A stretch of 64,000 nucleotides of DNA, taken from the NCBI GenBank assembly GCA_014549065.1, contig JACDOX010000016.1:2621074-2685073 (forward strand). Reading direction: 5' to 3'. The notes under the pieces were generated by a model. The model saw nothing but the letters and a program-made list of their open reading frames with translations, was not told the origin of the DNA and ran no database searches. Source of the stretch: Cardinalis cardinalis. Lineage: Eukaryota > Chordata > Aves > Passeriformes > Cardinalidae. Shown piece by piece: positions 38,901 to 50,774 of this stretch; within the stretch, counting starts at the first letter, position 1; every line of letters starts with the position of its first letter. Both the position numbers and the translations under genes were made by a program.

Positions 38901-40619
38901 AATCNGTTTTGACCTGCCAGCACATCTTGNGACCCTCCTTAATTACACATTTCTTCCTTCTGAGGGCTGAGGAAGCTTAGGAGCACCAGTGTTTTCAGTG
39001 AGGGCAGGATTAGGCCCAAGTGATGCCATCTACTTNGTGATGATTTTTAAATGACCTTTTCAAATTCCTCCAATTAATTAAATTTATTTCAACTTAGCCT
39101 GTATCACTGACTGAAGTGAAGAACTTTATTTTTGCCTTGAAGGTGGAATATGTACTGAATAGTCTTTGCTGAAAACTTTAATCAAAGCTGGATCGGATTG
39201 CCTTTCTTCTGTACTGCCAGAATTTTGTGGGNTTTTTTTTGTTTTAATCTTCCAAATGACCTCCTTTGCTTTTAACTTTTTGCCATTCTCCTTTTCTGGG
39301 GCAAATGCCTGGAAATTCTTGGTGCAGGTTTCTGTGTCATACACGGGGCCATCTTTGCAAAGACATAAATCTGTCAGGCAAATTAAAGACCTCACTGAAT
39401 TAAAATATAGAATTTAGAAATAAGTTACATAATTTTTAATTCTTTTTTGGCAAGCGGACAACTGTGAAGAAGTAAAATTTCTCTNTTCTTGGACTATAAA
39501 ATAAGTGGCATTTTCTCTCTAGAGTCTGCAAGTGACTGCTCTAGCAATACCAATGTTTTCCTGCCAGATGCAGCATACTTCAATCAAGCATGTTTCTTAT
39601 AGTAGTAAATATCAAGTCTATTAACTTTTCTGAAATGTAGATATGGAGATAGGTATCCTTATTTGAGGATACCATTAAGTTCCCCTGGTTTGTTCATCTC
39701 GTTANGATTTATCAGGAGCAAATGAGGCCNGTGTTCAGAAGCAATTGCTTTATTTCCTGTGCCAGAGGCAGCTCCTTTGATGCTAGATGAGGTCACTTAT
39801 GTGTTGTTTCTGTCATCATCCCACACAGCTTTGCATGAGCAACTCCTGCAGCATTAATCTCCTTTGGAGTTCTTTCAACATTTAGGTTTCAGGTATTTTT
39901 TATGCAAAATGAATTCTTCCATTTATGTAATTCCTGTACTGCTTTTTTTTTGCCAGGGATGCAAATCACCACCACACCCCACAGTCCCACATTTTCCAAA
40001 TTTACTTATTCTTCTACTGATTTCTTTCCTCTAATGTTTTTTATTATTTTTCTTGTGAATTTTGCTTAGCTTACTCAACTTGCCAGACTCTGTTCNAGCC
40101 TATTTTAGTGTCAACCTGATCCATATGGAGCTTTCATTCACTAGTTGTGCTGTCCAACACAATTAATTTCTCGACCACAGCTCACCCTCTTTTCCACTGA
40201 GATTACAGATTTTATTTTTTTTCATCAAGCCCATCTTTCAATGAGGTTCTAGTGTACTTTGCCTCCAGCTGTCTTNTGGCTTGTCCCTATATCCTACTTT
40301 TACTTCCTCTAAAAAAGGCACAAACAAACTGTATTTTGCTCCTTGTGTTAGAGTGACAAGCAGAAAAAAAAAAAGCAAGTATTAACTTTCATTTTATATT
40401 TCCCTTCAGTTTTGCCTCCCTGATGTTTCTTTCTCTTTGTGGTTCATTTTTCACCTGTGCTGTTTGGTATTTTAGTTTTTCCAAACGTGTCTCACGACAA
40501 GAATGACAAATGTGTTTTCTGAGCAAGGCCACAGCTGAAGCCAGCTGTGCAGGCGCTGCCTGAACCACTGAAGGTGCAGGAGTGTGACAGGATTATCCCC
40601 CATCCTTCTCCCTGTCCCC
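29903..40619. other. Noncoding interval, AT-rich with GC patches
   Basis: No exon with convincing splice sites and codon bias was found. The contents are AT-rich sequence, T/G low-complexity (32435-32500), a GC-rich CpG-poor patch at 35270-35600 open on both strands by chance, an eight-base G run near 36050 and A-rich tracts (36060-36180, 38065-38085). FMR1NB ends far to the left and no AFF2 first exon is visible. Confidence 0.55.
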
Positions 40620-40676
40620 ATGGCCCTTGCAGGGACACTGTGCTGGTGGCGCCGGTGGTGGCANGGCCGGNTGCCG
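40620..40676 (+). other. Small CpG-bearing patch, possible first exon of an unknown gene
   Basis: An ATG at 40620 with G at +4 opens a frame that runs to a stop about 21 codons later. The patch has several CpGs in an otherwise AT-rich area, 290 bases before the CpG-dense exon at 40962. Three GT dinucleotides (40646, 40655, 40658) all leave the same phase (two bases over), the phase that exon needs. However, their 'gtgg' context is weak for donors, and two n calls lie in the patch. Speculative. Confidence 0.2.
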
Positions 40677-40961
40677 CCCTGATTTTTTAAGATTTTCTAA
40701 GCCTTCTGATGTTTGCATTCTTGTAANGAACTTTCTCACACACNTTCTGTAAATAACTTATTGTTTTGCATTCTTTTATGNNGGAGGAGAAATTTGATGG
40801 ACTGTTGGTTTGTCCAGCGTCATTGGAGAGGTGGCACTTTCACCCTCCAATCCACTGTCGCTTTTGGAAATCTATAAATGTTAGAGTCAGAAAATAAGCT
40901 TCCCTTTTTTTTACCTTGAGAGCAGCAGTGTGTGCCCGTGGTGTTATTTCGTGTCCCACAG

Positions 40962-41123
40962 TGACGGCGGGGGCAGCCCCGGGGCTGGCGCTGTCCCCCA
41001 GCGCGGCGCGGGGTCCCCGCCGGGCGCGGAGCTGGCCAAGGTGCTGAACCGCGGCCGCGGCATCCTGGCACAGAGGCTGATGGCACTTTTAAAATCAAGC
41101 CTTTATGCAGAAAAATACAACAG
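40962..41123 (+). CDS. Orphan CpG-dense coding-like exon, unidentified protein
   Basis: I do not recognise the product. A good acceptor (T/C-rich, 'gtcccacag') ends at 40961 and an acceptable donor (gtgatg) starts at 41124. The 162-nt exon is phase 2 at both ends. Its first half encodes a Gly/Ala/Pro-rich low-complexity stretch. The second half encodes a plausible amphipathic helix containing 'ELAKVLNRGRGILAQRLMAL'. Third positions are almost all G or C over the first 110 bases, while A and T fall mostly at second positions, a periodicity expected of real coding sequence. About 15 CpGs occur in some 110 bases, against a CpG-poor background. It could be part of a novel gene lying between FMR1NB and AFF2, or a relic of one. 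Not certain to be expressed. Confidence 0.5.
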
Positions 41124-41188
41124 GTGATGTATTAATTACTTGAAAACATTTCTCATAAGTAGTTTTCAGAGTTAGTGAAGTGACAGAT

Positions 41189-41213
41189 ATTTTGTTTGTT
41201 TGTTTGTTTGTTT
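41189..41213. repeat. (TTTG)n microsatellite
   Basis: About six TTTG units. They directly precede 'tttccacaag' and so could serve as the polypyrimidine tract of the putative acceptor ending at 41220. Confidence 0.8.
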
Positions 41214-41220
41214 CCACAAG

Positions 41221-41252
41221 GATAAATCTTCAAACCTTTCTAAACATAAAAG
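41221..41252 (+). CDS. Candidate 32-nt exon following the orphan exon
   Basis: The T-rich tract and 'ccacaag' end at 41220 and a gttagt donor starts at 41253. Joined to 41123 across a 97-nt intron, the reading frame stays open (about R-I-N-L-Q-T-F-L-N-I-K) and leaves one base over. That is the phase required by the candidate exon at 49920. It is very short and could be coincidence; only transcript data would settle it. Confidence 0.25.
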
Positions 41253-43420
41253 GTTAGTGAGAGCGTGTGGCACCTGAACTGATATGCTGATATGCAATTT
41301 TATTGTATCTTCTCCCAGTTTTTAGACATTTTTTGTTGGTGTTGGTCAAATCAGGGGGATAAAGCAAGAACATCAGTACGAGGAGTTTGAGTTGAATGAG
41401 AATGAGTTGCCTATTAATTCTGCTGGCAGGTTCCAAGTCCCGTGCTATGACAGAATTCTGCCACCTTNTTCCCCAAGTTTGTTAGTTAGTTTTGGCTTGG
41501 CCAGAGGGCTACTACCGATAATTTAGGCCCTGATCCTGCAATCAGATTTTTACATGTGGGATCCGATAGACCTCAGCAAGTTTTCAAGCAGATGGTAACA
41601 TCAGACAGCCATGAATTTGTTGTGAAACTGATCGTCCCGCTTCTTTCAGGAAACATTTATTATATATTTGGTGCCTTATGGTTTTTTTTTTTCAAGTATT
41701 AGGAGACTATTTATACTAATATAGATCTATCTGTAGGAAACAGAAACCTCATAGAGAATATTGAGCTGGATCTTCTCTTATTCTGCAAAACAGCCCTCCC
41801 ATCATACCAAAATGCCTAAGGCCACAAAATAATTCTTTAATACTCTGGGACAAGAATTTAGTATTCTAAAGACTGTAGAATATTCAGAAAGACATTGATC
41901 CATCACTCCTCTATGTGCTGTATAACTGGATTTTTCAATCCAAGAAGTTAAAAACCAGCATGCCAACATTCCATTCAGACATCTCTCAGCCAAGCTGAGA
42001 GGTGAGTGTCCATTACACTGATTTTGAATAGAGCTGCGATGGCGACAGAAGGGTGATGCATTGACCTCCTTGTCAGGCAGTGGTGCCAGCAGAGTTAGAA
42101 CACCTCTGTTTCATCCCCACCTTAGGTAATGTTGCCCAGCTATTTTTAAAAACACACCACCTGTGAGCACAGCAGCAAAATGAGAAATAAAGGCCTGACT
42201 CTGAGATTCTTCTGCTTTACTAATTGCATTTTCACTTCATAATAAAGAATATACATGAGGGAGCTGTAATTTTCCCAGTCTAGCCAACAATTTTTTATTC
42301 TTGATGAGTGTATTTATTCAGCTACAATTCTGTCCCGAGCTTTTGTAATTTTATTTATTGCTATGCTTATTTGTAAAAATGAGAAAATCAATAGAGTATT
42401 GGGGCAAGGGAGGGGAAGGAAGAGAAAAAAACATCACTCAGAGGCACTACAATAAATTTGCTGCAGGATAAAAAACTCCAGAGACAAAAAATAGATAAAT
42501 GCCTGATGATAAAGACTGAAGGCAAAATCTGAATCACTCATTGATTCATCATGTCTTTTCTTCAGCATTTATAGAGCCAAACAAATAAGATAAAGGGAAG
42601 AGATAATCCCAGTAGCCTAATGAGAGTTTTACAGTCACCATAAAGACCTATCTTCTGAGGGCTGAATACAGAGATATGCTCTATAGATTTGTATTTCATA
42701 ATGAGCTAGAGGGTGTTGTGGACTCATCTGGGTATTAGATTAGCTTAGCTGTCTTTTGAAGCTTCATCAGTTGTAGTCTGAGCTAACTTCACCCTCTTAG
42801 TTTGTTTTGGGGTTTATGATTTTTAAGCCTTATTTGTTTTAGAAATGAGGTGATGTGACCATGTGATAGAATTCCCCTTCTGTCCCACTTGTATTAGCTG
42901 GTTGTATTGATTATTTTAATGAAAGAGAATAGAAAATCAGCAAACTCTGTTGAGACATGATTACAAGTTTAATGGAAGTACAGGGTGAAGGAGACCATGA
43001 TGATTAAAACAGGATCTGGATTCTGGGTTTCAATGACATATTTTTCCAGAAAGAAGAGGCATGTGAATGCCCCATTCCTATGGANGGTTTGAGTTAAAGG
43101 CTATGTCTGTCTAAGATGACAAATCCACAGGAATCCAGTNGGCTTTGGCTCTGTTGGACAAGCAGTTAGAGCANTCTTTGGAAAGGTTGCATATATGTTA
43201 TTTTTGTTCATTGTGTTAAGAANATACCTTATATTTTTTTCATTTTTGAGACTTGTCATCTAGGGAGTCACAGTTTTCAAGAAGGCCAAAAGTCACTATC
43301 TATTCATGCACACAGCTTTTAATTCCATTTCACTGAGCTCACANGTGTGGTCAAAAACATAGTAGACAATCCTTGCAGCTGCAGAGACAGCCAAAGTAAA
43401 GAAGAAAGGATGGGCTCCAA

Positions 43421-43458
43421 GATGTATAACCACTGTGGAGATGTCTAACCACTGTGGG
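43421..43458. repeat. 19-bp tandem pair carrying RUNX-like sites
   Basis: 'gatgtataaccactgtgga' is followed directly by 'gatgtctaaccactgtggg'. Each unit has AACCAC and TGTGG, the two orientations of a RUNX core, with pseudo-palindromic symmetry. A regulatory role is inference only. Confidence 0.65.
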
Positions 43459-46439
43459 AACTGGCGAGGTTCTGCTGGTATTTATTGTTTGCAGTGGACN
43501 ACTGCCAAGTTATCGTTCCTTCTTGTGAACAAAACAAGAAATGAAATTTTTCCTGGCTGATGCAGAAGTGGGACTTTCCAAGATGAGAAAGGTTGAGGAT
43601 ACTTGACTGAAGTTCACACTGCAGACCTTTTAAACCTTTCCTTAGCTCTTCTATTGCTGTTCTGGTGGTTTCANTCCCTTGAAGTGAAGATTTTTATGCC
43701 AAGCCATCACAGAGTATCTTTCAGGTGCTTGAAATGTTTTAGTGGGCACTGCTGAGCAACACCAGTAAGCAGAAANGTCAGCAGATGCTGCTGTGCTGGC
43801 CTTACTGTGAGCTGCTGCCTCCCCTGAGGCCCTGGCCCATGGGAATGTGAAGGAAGGCATATCAGTTTCTCTAGAAAGGCTACTGTTTTGCATAGAATAG
43901 TTAATAACATTGAGCAAACCTCTTGGTCTCCCATGGATTTCTTTTTTTCTTTATTCTTAACGTATTCTTTTTCTCATTATCTGTGCTTGGCTTTTATATA
44001 ATAAAGTGTTACTAGTTTAGGGACTGGATCTAAAAAGACTGCTTATTTTCCTTGCCTATGCACCCTGATTCTACAGTTGAACCAAAGCTCTCACTTTCCA
44101 CTAGATTTAAATTGGATTTTTATTCAACAGCCAAATAATTTAGAAGCTGTCTCTAATCTCTGCTACTCTGGCTCATTAAGTGAAAAAGAATTGTCACTTC
44201 CACTCACCCTCATTGAAAAAACAGCTTTTAGTAACTTTGCATATAGCTTGAAGGCTGCTTTTGTTCCCCAAAATTAGTTTACGTTTAGCCTATATTAGTT
44301 ATTCCCCTAGATGCTGTGTCCCAGGCAGCTTGGTATTCAGGAGTCCTTGCAAATACAGAAGAATAACACCAAAGACTTGCTACAAAGACCTCATTGTAAG
44401 ACTAAAAGGATTTCCTGTGAATAAGAGCTACACATGGACTTAACACTGCTGGGAGCAAGAACATACAAGGAGAAACTAACTACACAGTGAAGCCAAGACA
44501 TTACTGTTTTTAATGATTTCTTTGTAGATAGAGAGAAGAGGTCTTTTCCCAAGGAGCTCATGATAATGCAGCGTAGCCAAGAACACAAAGGAGAATGTTG
44601 TATAGAAGGAAAAAAGGGAGCCTTGAAGGAAGGGAGGAAGCTCTGAGCCTTCTCCATCCTTCTGTTCTTTTCTACTCATTTAGATGAGGTGTGGATGTAA
44701 CTGATAGGCAACGCACACTGCCCCCTCTGCAGACAGGGGTTCCAATGGGAGAAAATGATTCCTCAGTCCTACATTCTGGTGCCAGTTCCAAGGGGTAGCA
44801 GAGCACAGCTTCAAGGGACATCATCCTCAGGGCATATGCCATAGGACTGCTTGCTACAACACACAATNAATCCCTGTAAAGAACCCCTAGTAGCTATTGC
44901 CAGAACTGCATGGAAGGTGGTGTGTAATTTACAAANTTCATCTTTAGATATGAAGTGGTCATGATAGAGGAAAGCAGTAGTAACTCAAGATGTTGATTTT
45001 GTTGAGCCAAATTTATAAATGTAATAAAAAACAAACAGCAAAATAAAGTGATTTATCTGAAGAATTTTTTTCCCCAAAAGTGTTCTCCTACCTTGGATAG
45101 CTTTAAAAAACTCGTGTTTGCATCAGGAGTGAACTCCATTGTTACCATACATCAGTGCAAGGTAGGAGTAACCTCAGCCTTAAAATACATAAGGGATGGG
45201 ATTTGGGGGTCTGTCTTTCTCATATTGAATATTAATACATTTATGCAATTTGAGAAATAATTAATATTCAGTTCAATACATCTCAGATGGTAGAGGAAGT
45301 AGGGGAGAGGATGGAAATGCTCTTTCTCTAGTGTTTTAAACAAGAGATAAGAATTAGGATTGTATGTTCTGTGCAATCTGCTCTGAGCTTATTTCCTCAG
45401 TTGCATGACTAAAGTTGGCCAAGGGATGGTTTCTCAACCAGAGAGAATCTAGGAGAAGTCTTTTGGTCTTGGAATATGACAGGATGTGATACCCATGTTG
45501 CTGAATACAGACACAGAGCAGAGGACTTCGTGCAATCCTCATCTCTTCTCTGTGCAACAAAATGACATGGTTTTGCTGCAGAGCAAGGAGTTCACCTTGT
45601 GTCCTGTCTCTGACCACAAGCTGTAGGGGATGATTTGGAGGAGGAGAACTACTGCTCTACTCTCATTTTGNTCAGTGTGCAGCTCAGGAGCACCACAAAA
45701 GAGGACAGTGTCTACTGAACTGGATTTTAATCACCTCTCCTTTTCTGTTCCACGTGTTCCTCACCTCAGTTTTGTCTCTAGCACACATTTGGTTGGAGCT
45801 AACCCTGGACGTGGCATTAGAGCATTTCTGTGGTGTACAAAGGCCAGCTTTGTGTCTGTACAAGACATTTATTCCAGGCTGTACTTCACCAGTTGGTGGA
45901 GAAATAATTGTGGTATTTAGAAAGGAAGAGAAGCTCTGAGGATGACTTCTCTGTCAGCTTAAGGGCAGGACTGTCAGGCCATTTCATACCTCTTGGTCCT
46001 TTTCTGTTTTATCTAATGACACCGTGCTCATGTTTGCCCTTCCCTAAAGCTTTAGTGATGAATCTTGTAGCTGTTGGACCAATGTGATTACATGCTGAAC
46101 CACACTGATCTAATCTTGCTCTTTCTCTTTCCTTGACCTTTCCACCTCTTTCCTCCATGCATTCAGCCTCTCATTTTTATAAGGAAAACCAAAAGCTGCT
46201 CATGCTCTAATCATAGTGACCTTGGAGTCTCAGTTGGTGAGAAGCTACCTCATTTTGCATTCTGAGCCATAATTAGTGTCAGTCAATGTCAATGGCATGA
46301 GAAACAGCTACAAGCAAGAAAGGTCAGAGCCTGCCTGCTCCTGCAGCCGAGTGCACAGTGGGAAAGGTGGGTGTCCACTCACAGAAATTTGTGTCTAGGA
46401 GTAATCTAACAGGATACTCGACCTCCCCATGCAGTTGCC

Positions 46440-46760
46440 AGGTACAATTTCAGATCACAGTTTTTCCACGTTGCAGTATTAGTTTTGATAACCATGCAGA
46501 GACAGATGGCATTTTGTCGGCTTTCCAAAGCAGAGGAATAATTTGCCGAGCTGTAGCTGGTGTAATGAGGAGCCAAGGAAGTTGAAGATGAGGTAAAACC
46601 AAAGCATCTGTCGGTCCTCGTGTGCCAGCTTTTAGATGCTGCATACAAACTAATATTTCCACACAAAAAAAAAAGTAGTGACTGTTACAGATTTGTGTAA
46701 AAAAGATGGCATTTGATAACAATGCCACAACAGATGTCGTTGAGTCCATGCTTGATTTTT
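46440..46760. other. Candidate conserved noncoding element
   Basis: About 320 bases of balanced, non-repetitive sequence with CpGs retained in several places (near 46469, 46518, 46547, 46613 and 46738). It has TAAT and ATTTGATAACAATG-type words of homeobox/SOX kind. It is open on both strands for about 75-100 codons but has no splice sites or codon bias. The composition resembles vertebrate developmental enhancers, but conservation cannot be seen from one sequence. Confidence 0.3.
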
Positions 46761-47814
46761 ACTACTGCTCTGTGCATTTTTGGAAGAGATACTTGCTCTG
46801 CACAGCTTGTATGGAGTATGTTCATTATAAAATTTTATTTTTCAGGAAACAATGAGATGGAAATTCTGTAGCTAATCTGACATCGTCTTTCTTTATCATG
46901 CTTCCTTAGTGGTTAGGGAGGAAGAGTTTATTCTTGTTTGATTCCTTTTCAATCTCTTTTATGTGAGAGAAGTGTCTATACCTGTAACTATATGCTGTAT
47001 ATAATATAAAAATCTTAAAAGAGAGCTCTCTATTAAAATACAATGAAAAATTTGAGGTTACTTGCATTATCCAATATTACATTTTTCAGCATGTGTCATG
47101 GAAAATGTGTAATTATATCTTCCCTATTCAAAGAAATCCTTCTCTTCACCTTAATCCTATTCTTTCTCATCTTCTTTGATGAGAGAACAATATTTCAAAA
47201 GTTCCCCTTTAAGAGCAGAGCTTGTAAAAAGAAACCCACGGAATACTATAGCCTACTTGACTCATTCTCCTTGGTAATAGATGTGGCCACTTAATAAAAG
47301 CAGCTTCTATCTAGGTCAAAATTATTTGAGGCATGCATGCTTCACCTAAAATATATATATTTTTCCTAAATACCTGCTATGATGTGGTATCCTCTGCACA
47401 GCCTGCNCTGAGTGTTGGGAGTCGGAGGGGCCCAGTGGGAGTGAACAAAGGAGGGTAAATACTCCTCAAAGGTGTGAACCTGACAAGGGCTAAACATTTC
47501 TGCCCAAGCCTTTCTCAGAAACAGAAAAGGCAGGTCCATGGGTCACTGCAAGGGAGGCTGGGGAGAGAGAAACAGCCTTGGGAGAGAGGAGAGAAGGGAA
47601 GGCAGCTCCCCCAGGATCCTGCTGCAGGCCTGAGCGTGGCTGGGTGTAAACTTCAAAGAGACCCACAGCTAAACAGCTGCTTGTTTTACTGTGCTTCTGC
47701 TGGGTTTTGTTTCTGGGTTGTGAATAGTGGTGCAAATGTTGCTTTGCTGGGTGCAGGGGTGGGAGGAGGGAAGGCAGGTGTAGCTTTGTGCTCAGCTGGA
47801 TGTCTTGCTCACAG

Positions 47815-47908
47815 GGAGCTGCATTGGCACGCTCCTGCCAAAGCCCATTGGTTGGANTGAACCCCAGCCAAGATCTACAAGTCCAGTTTGAGGCAAAAAT
47901 GGCAACAG
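47815..47908 (+). other. Weak exon candidate (alternative partner for 49920 exon)
   Basis: 'tcttgctcacag' ends at 47814 and a gtaaac donor starts at 47909. The 94-nt segment is open in phase 0 and leaves one base, also matching the exon at 49920. It would compete with, not follow, the 41221 exon, because the orphan exon at 40962 ends in phase 2. It lies at the end of a GC-rich CpG-poor patch (47530-47880). Coding nature is unproven. Confidence 0.2.
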
Positions 47909-49919
47909 GTAAACTGGAAAGGATTGAGTCTGAGNGGCAAAGATATAATGTGTTGATTATAGAAAGATAGAGCAGTGGTTGATTGATTCTTTTTGCTACC
48001 TGGAGCCCCCAAGCAAGGAAGANTGTAACTCTGAGATTATAAAGTGTTTTGCCATGGGTTAGCAGATGCTCTCAGCCAAGGGNGTACTCTTAGACCTTGC
48101 CAATTCTTCAAAACACTTTCCTTTGCCAACCAGAATTACCTCTGCCTTAGCCACGCTGCACTGAAGTCTCACATTCGGTTTTTATCCAGTACCAGATTTT
48201 TGCCAAGTGTTGTAAGAGCAGACATTTTTCTCTCANTAGATTATATTCACTGACTTTCTCTCCATTTCATAGCATCCAAAGGGTTCTTACAATAAGAGTT
48301 AGAGGCTGAAATTGCCATGTTTTATACAATTATCATAGAGTTTAAATTTATTATCCTAATGGAGATCTGCTATTTTCAAAATGTTGCTCTTTCTGGCTTT
48401 ATAATGCTTATTGTAGACTGTTGATGCCATATAACCCTTACACATTCTGTTTTCATTGTATTTGTTTCCTTATGAGTGTGAAACATTATCCAAAGCTTTG
48501 GGGTATTAAAGCCAANCTCCTTTAAGGACTGTGTTCAGTTACAAATATTAGTACACAGAAAGTCTGCAAGAATGGACTAAACATACTCGTGCTACATGAA
48601 GAATGAAAAACAGCATCTAATATTTTATTTCTGCACCTGTACAGGAAAATCAGGCTCATTCAATATTCTTTATTGTGCTTGAATGTTCATTTATTCAATA
48701 CCATCTGCAAGAGCTTTGCTTCCTNCCAGATACTCCACATAAAACCCTTCATTTGATAAAATTAATGCTGATAATATCTTTGGATCCTATCCTCAGAGAC
48801 AGTTTGGGTTTCTCTGTATGAAATAGTTTTAAATGTCTGTAAAAGGCTAGAAATCCCAACAGCTTAAAATATTTGTATCTTTGCAATGTGAAAACCAAAG
48901 TTAAATGGAAAGATGAGTAGGGGTTTTCATGGAGGTCTGGAGGAAGAAATGGTGCTGTGTGTTGAGACACAGCCAGCCTGGGTTCTGCTCCCAGTCTGTC
49001 CAAGGACTTCTTGCAGAATNTTCAACCTTTTTTTCGTCTTTGATNTTTCCCCATGTTGAATGAGTCTGTNTATGCTTAATTGGGAAGGGGTTTATCTTTT
49101 TCTTTATGGCACAATGACAGGCTTAAAAAGCTCTAAGGTTCTGGAAGACCTGGATCCAACCGGAAAGACCATGATAGCAGAGTTCACTGTAACCTCTGTC
49201 TTTGAGAAATTATCAACATTGCCAGTTAGTTTTAAACATAGATAAGTAAAGACATAAGGGCAAAGGCAGCCAAATTAAATTATCATGCTGAAAATAAGTG
49301 GTAATAATTGAACTCTTGAATACAAAAATTGTAATAAATCAAAATACAGATTTAAAATTTGCAAGTTTAATTGGTGTAGGGATATTTTTAGTGGATAAGA
49401 AGATGAACACCAAATATCATATGTAAACTTGGTGTCATTAAAGATGATCCAAGAAGCTAATACATTTCTTCTGCATCACTTTCTTGAAGTACTATTTTGC
49501 TTTAATGCTGAGCATAATAGATGACTATGATTGTGGTATATCATTNGTTAGAATAATGTTCTGATGAGCCACTTGTACAGTGTCAGCTTGAAGTAGATTT
49601 AATCCTTTTTCTTGAACTATCTGTTATTCCTCTGCATGCTCTCTGTGCTGTGTTTTCCACTGACCCTTGTTTGCTAATGATACTTTTTATTAGTGCCAGT
49701 TAGAATAAATTGGTCTGTTAGGTTTAGAGCAAAGATGTTAATAATGTTTTCAACCTCAATGCAGTGCACATCACACAAATCACTCNGCACTCTTGAAAAT
49801 TCAGGGGCACTTCCATCCATGCAGTTTTTGTAATTTGTGTGACTGGCACAATATTTTATAAAAATACAATTCACAAAACATTTTGGATGTTACCCAGGAT
49901 GCAATGTTTCCTCTTTCAG

Positions 49920-50038
49920 GCAATGAATTTCAGTTAGAGGAGCATCTTTTGTACCATGGAGTAATTAAGGAAAATCAAAGAGCAAATAAGCCAAAGATGA
50001 TGGAATGGACTCCAGTGGTCTTTTCTTTGCTTCAGCAG
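49920..50038 (+). CDS. Candidate internal exon, unidentified protein
   Basis: The acceptor 'tttcctctttcag' ends at 49919 and a gtgcct donor starts at 50039. The 119-nt segment enters needing two bases and leaves in phase 0. It encodes a charged, helix-like stretch with 'EFQLEEHLLYHGVIKENQ' then a 'MMEWTPVVF' segment ending S-L-L-Q-Q. The frame also stays open past the donor to a TAA at 50261-50263, so it could instead be a longer terminal exon. I know no family with these motifs. The frame, composition and phase match to 41252 make it worth testing; the GC3 signal is weak. Confidence 0.3.
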
Positions 50039-50363
50039 GTGCCTGTACTGGGAGCAAAGCAAACACTGACACAAGGAAGGAGAGTCAGATCTGCTGCTCT
50101 CTACTCACACATTCATGAAGTAGAGCAGTACTATGAGAATGAGGACTGGCTCCACATCTTGTATCACTCTACTGCACACAGAAAATTATTGTGGGTTGAT
50201 GCAAATTCATATGTAGCATACAAATTCTGCTCATATCTGGCATTTCTTTCCCCAGGAGACTAAACTGCTTTTATGGGCACTGTGGGGAGGTGCCATTGCA
50301 CCTGAGGCTNTTTCAAAGCACTGGACCTAGCTGACAGCTCTTGTGAATTGGCATTAGCCAAGT

Positions 50364-50440
50364 TGCTGGGGGGTTTTTTGGGTTTTTTTTTGTTTGCTTG
50401 TTTTGGTTTGGTTTTGGTTTTGTTTTGTTATTTTTTTAGT
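50364..50440. repeat. T/G low-complexity tract
   Basis: Runs of T interrupted by G and GG, approaching (TTTTGG)n. Opposite-strand A/C tract. No gene signal. Confidence 0.75.
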
Positions 50441-50774
50441 GATACCTGATCTATAGGTTGCAGTTCTACTGTTTAGAAATGTTCCTGTTAGCATTTTTTT
50501 CCAGTTTGGGGTGTAGTTAATGGNTCTGGAATGAAATGTATTTACCTGGGAAGGTGGCTATGCTCTGCCATCTCCTCTGTCCCCTGTGTATTTCATTCTG
50601 GGGGCTGTGCTCAGCTGTTCTCTCTGGCTCACCATTCTTTCACCCCCCTCCTGGCAGGACCATGATCTCCCAAACACAGAGGATACTTTTCAGATTTTCA
50701 GAGTTATTTTAGGCTCAAGAATTGTATGGGTGTGCATTTTGTGTTCATTACCCCGGGATGACCCATGAACTCAT

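Larger units (their letters stand above)
41253..47814. other. Noncoding interval with AT-rich blocks
   Basis: No supportable exon. Notable contents are an AT-rich, non-repetitive block at 42240-42620, the 19-bp tandem pair at 43421-43458, and a block with CpGs at 46440-46760 that looks like a conserved element candidate. Several acceptor-like sites (for example the one ending at 41650) open short frames, but nothing distinguishes them from chance. Confidence 0.5.

Noticed and set aside
41651..41720. Acceptor-like 'cttctttcag' and short frame after the orphan exon
   Set aside because: The frame is low-complexity (Phe run from poly-T) and ends after about 23 codons; no distinguishing support.
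50039..50263. Extension of the 49920 frame to TAA as a long terminal exon
   Set aside because: Possible, but no polyadenylation signal follows closely and the donor at 50039 is usable; kept only as an alternative in the exon entry.
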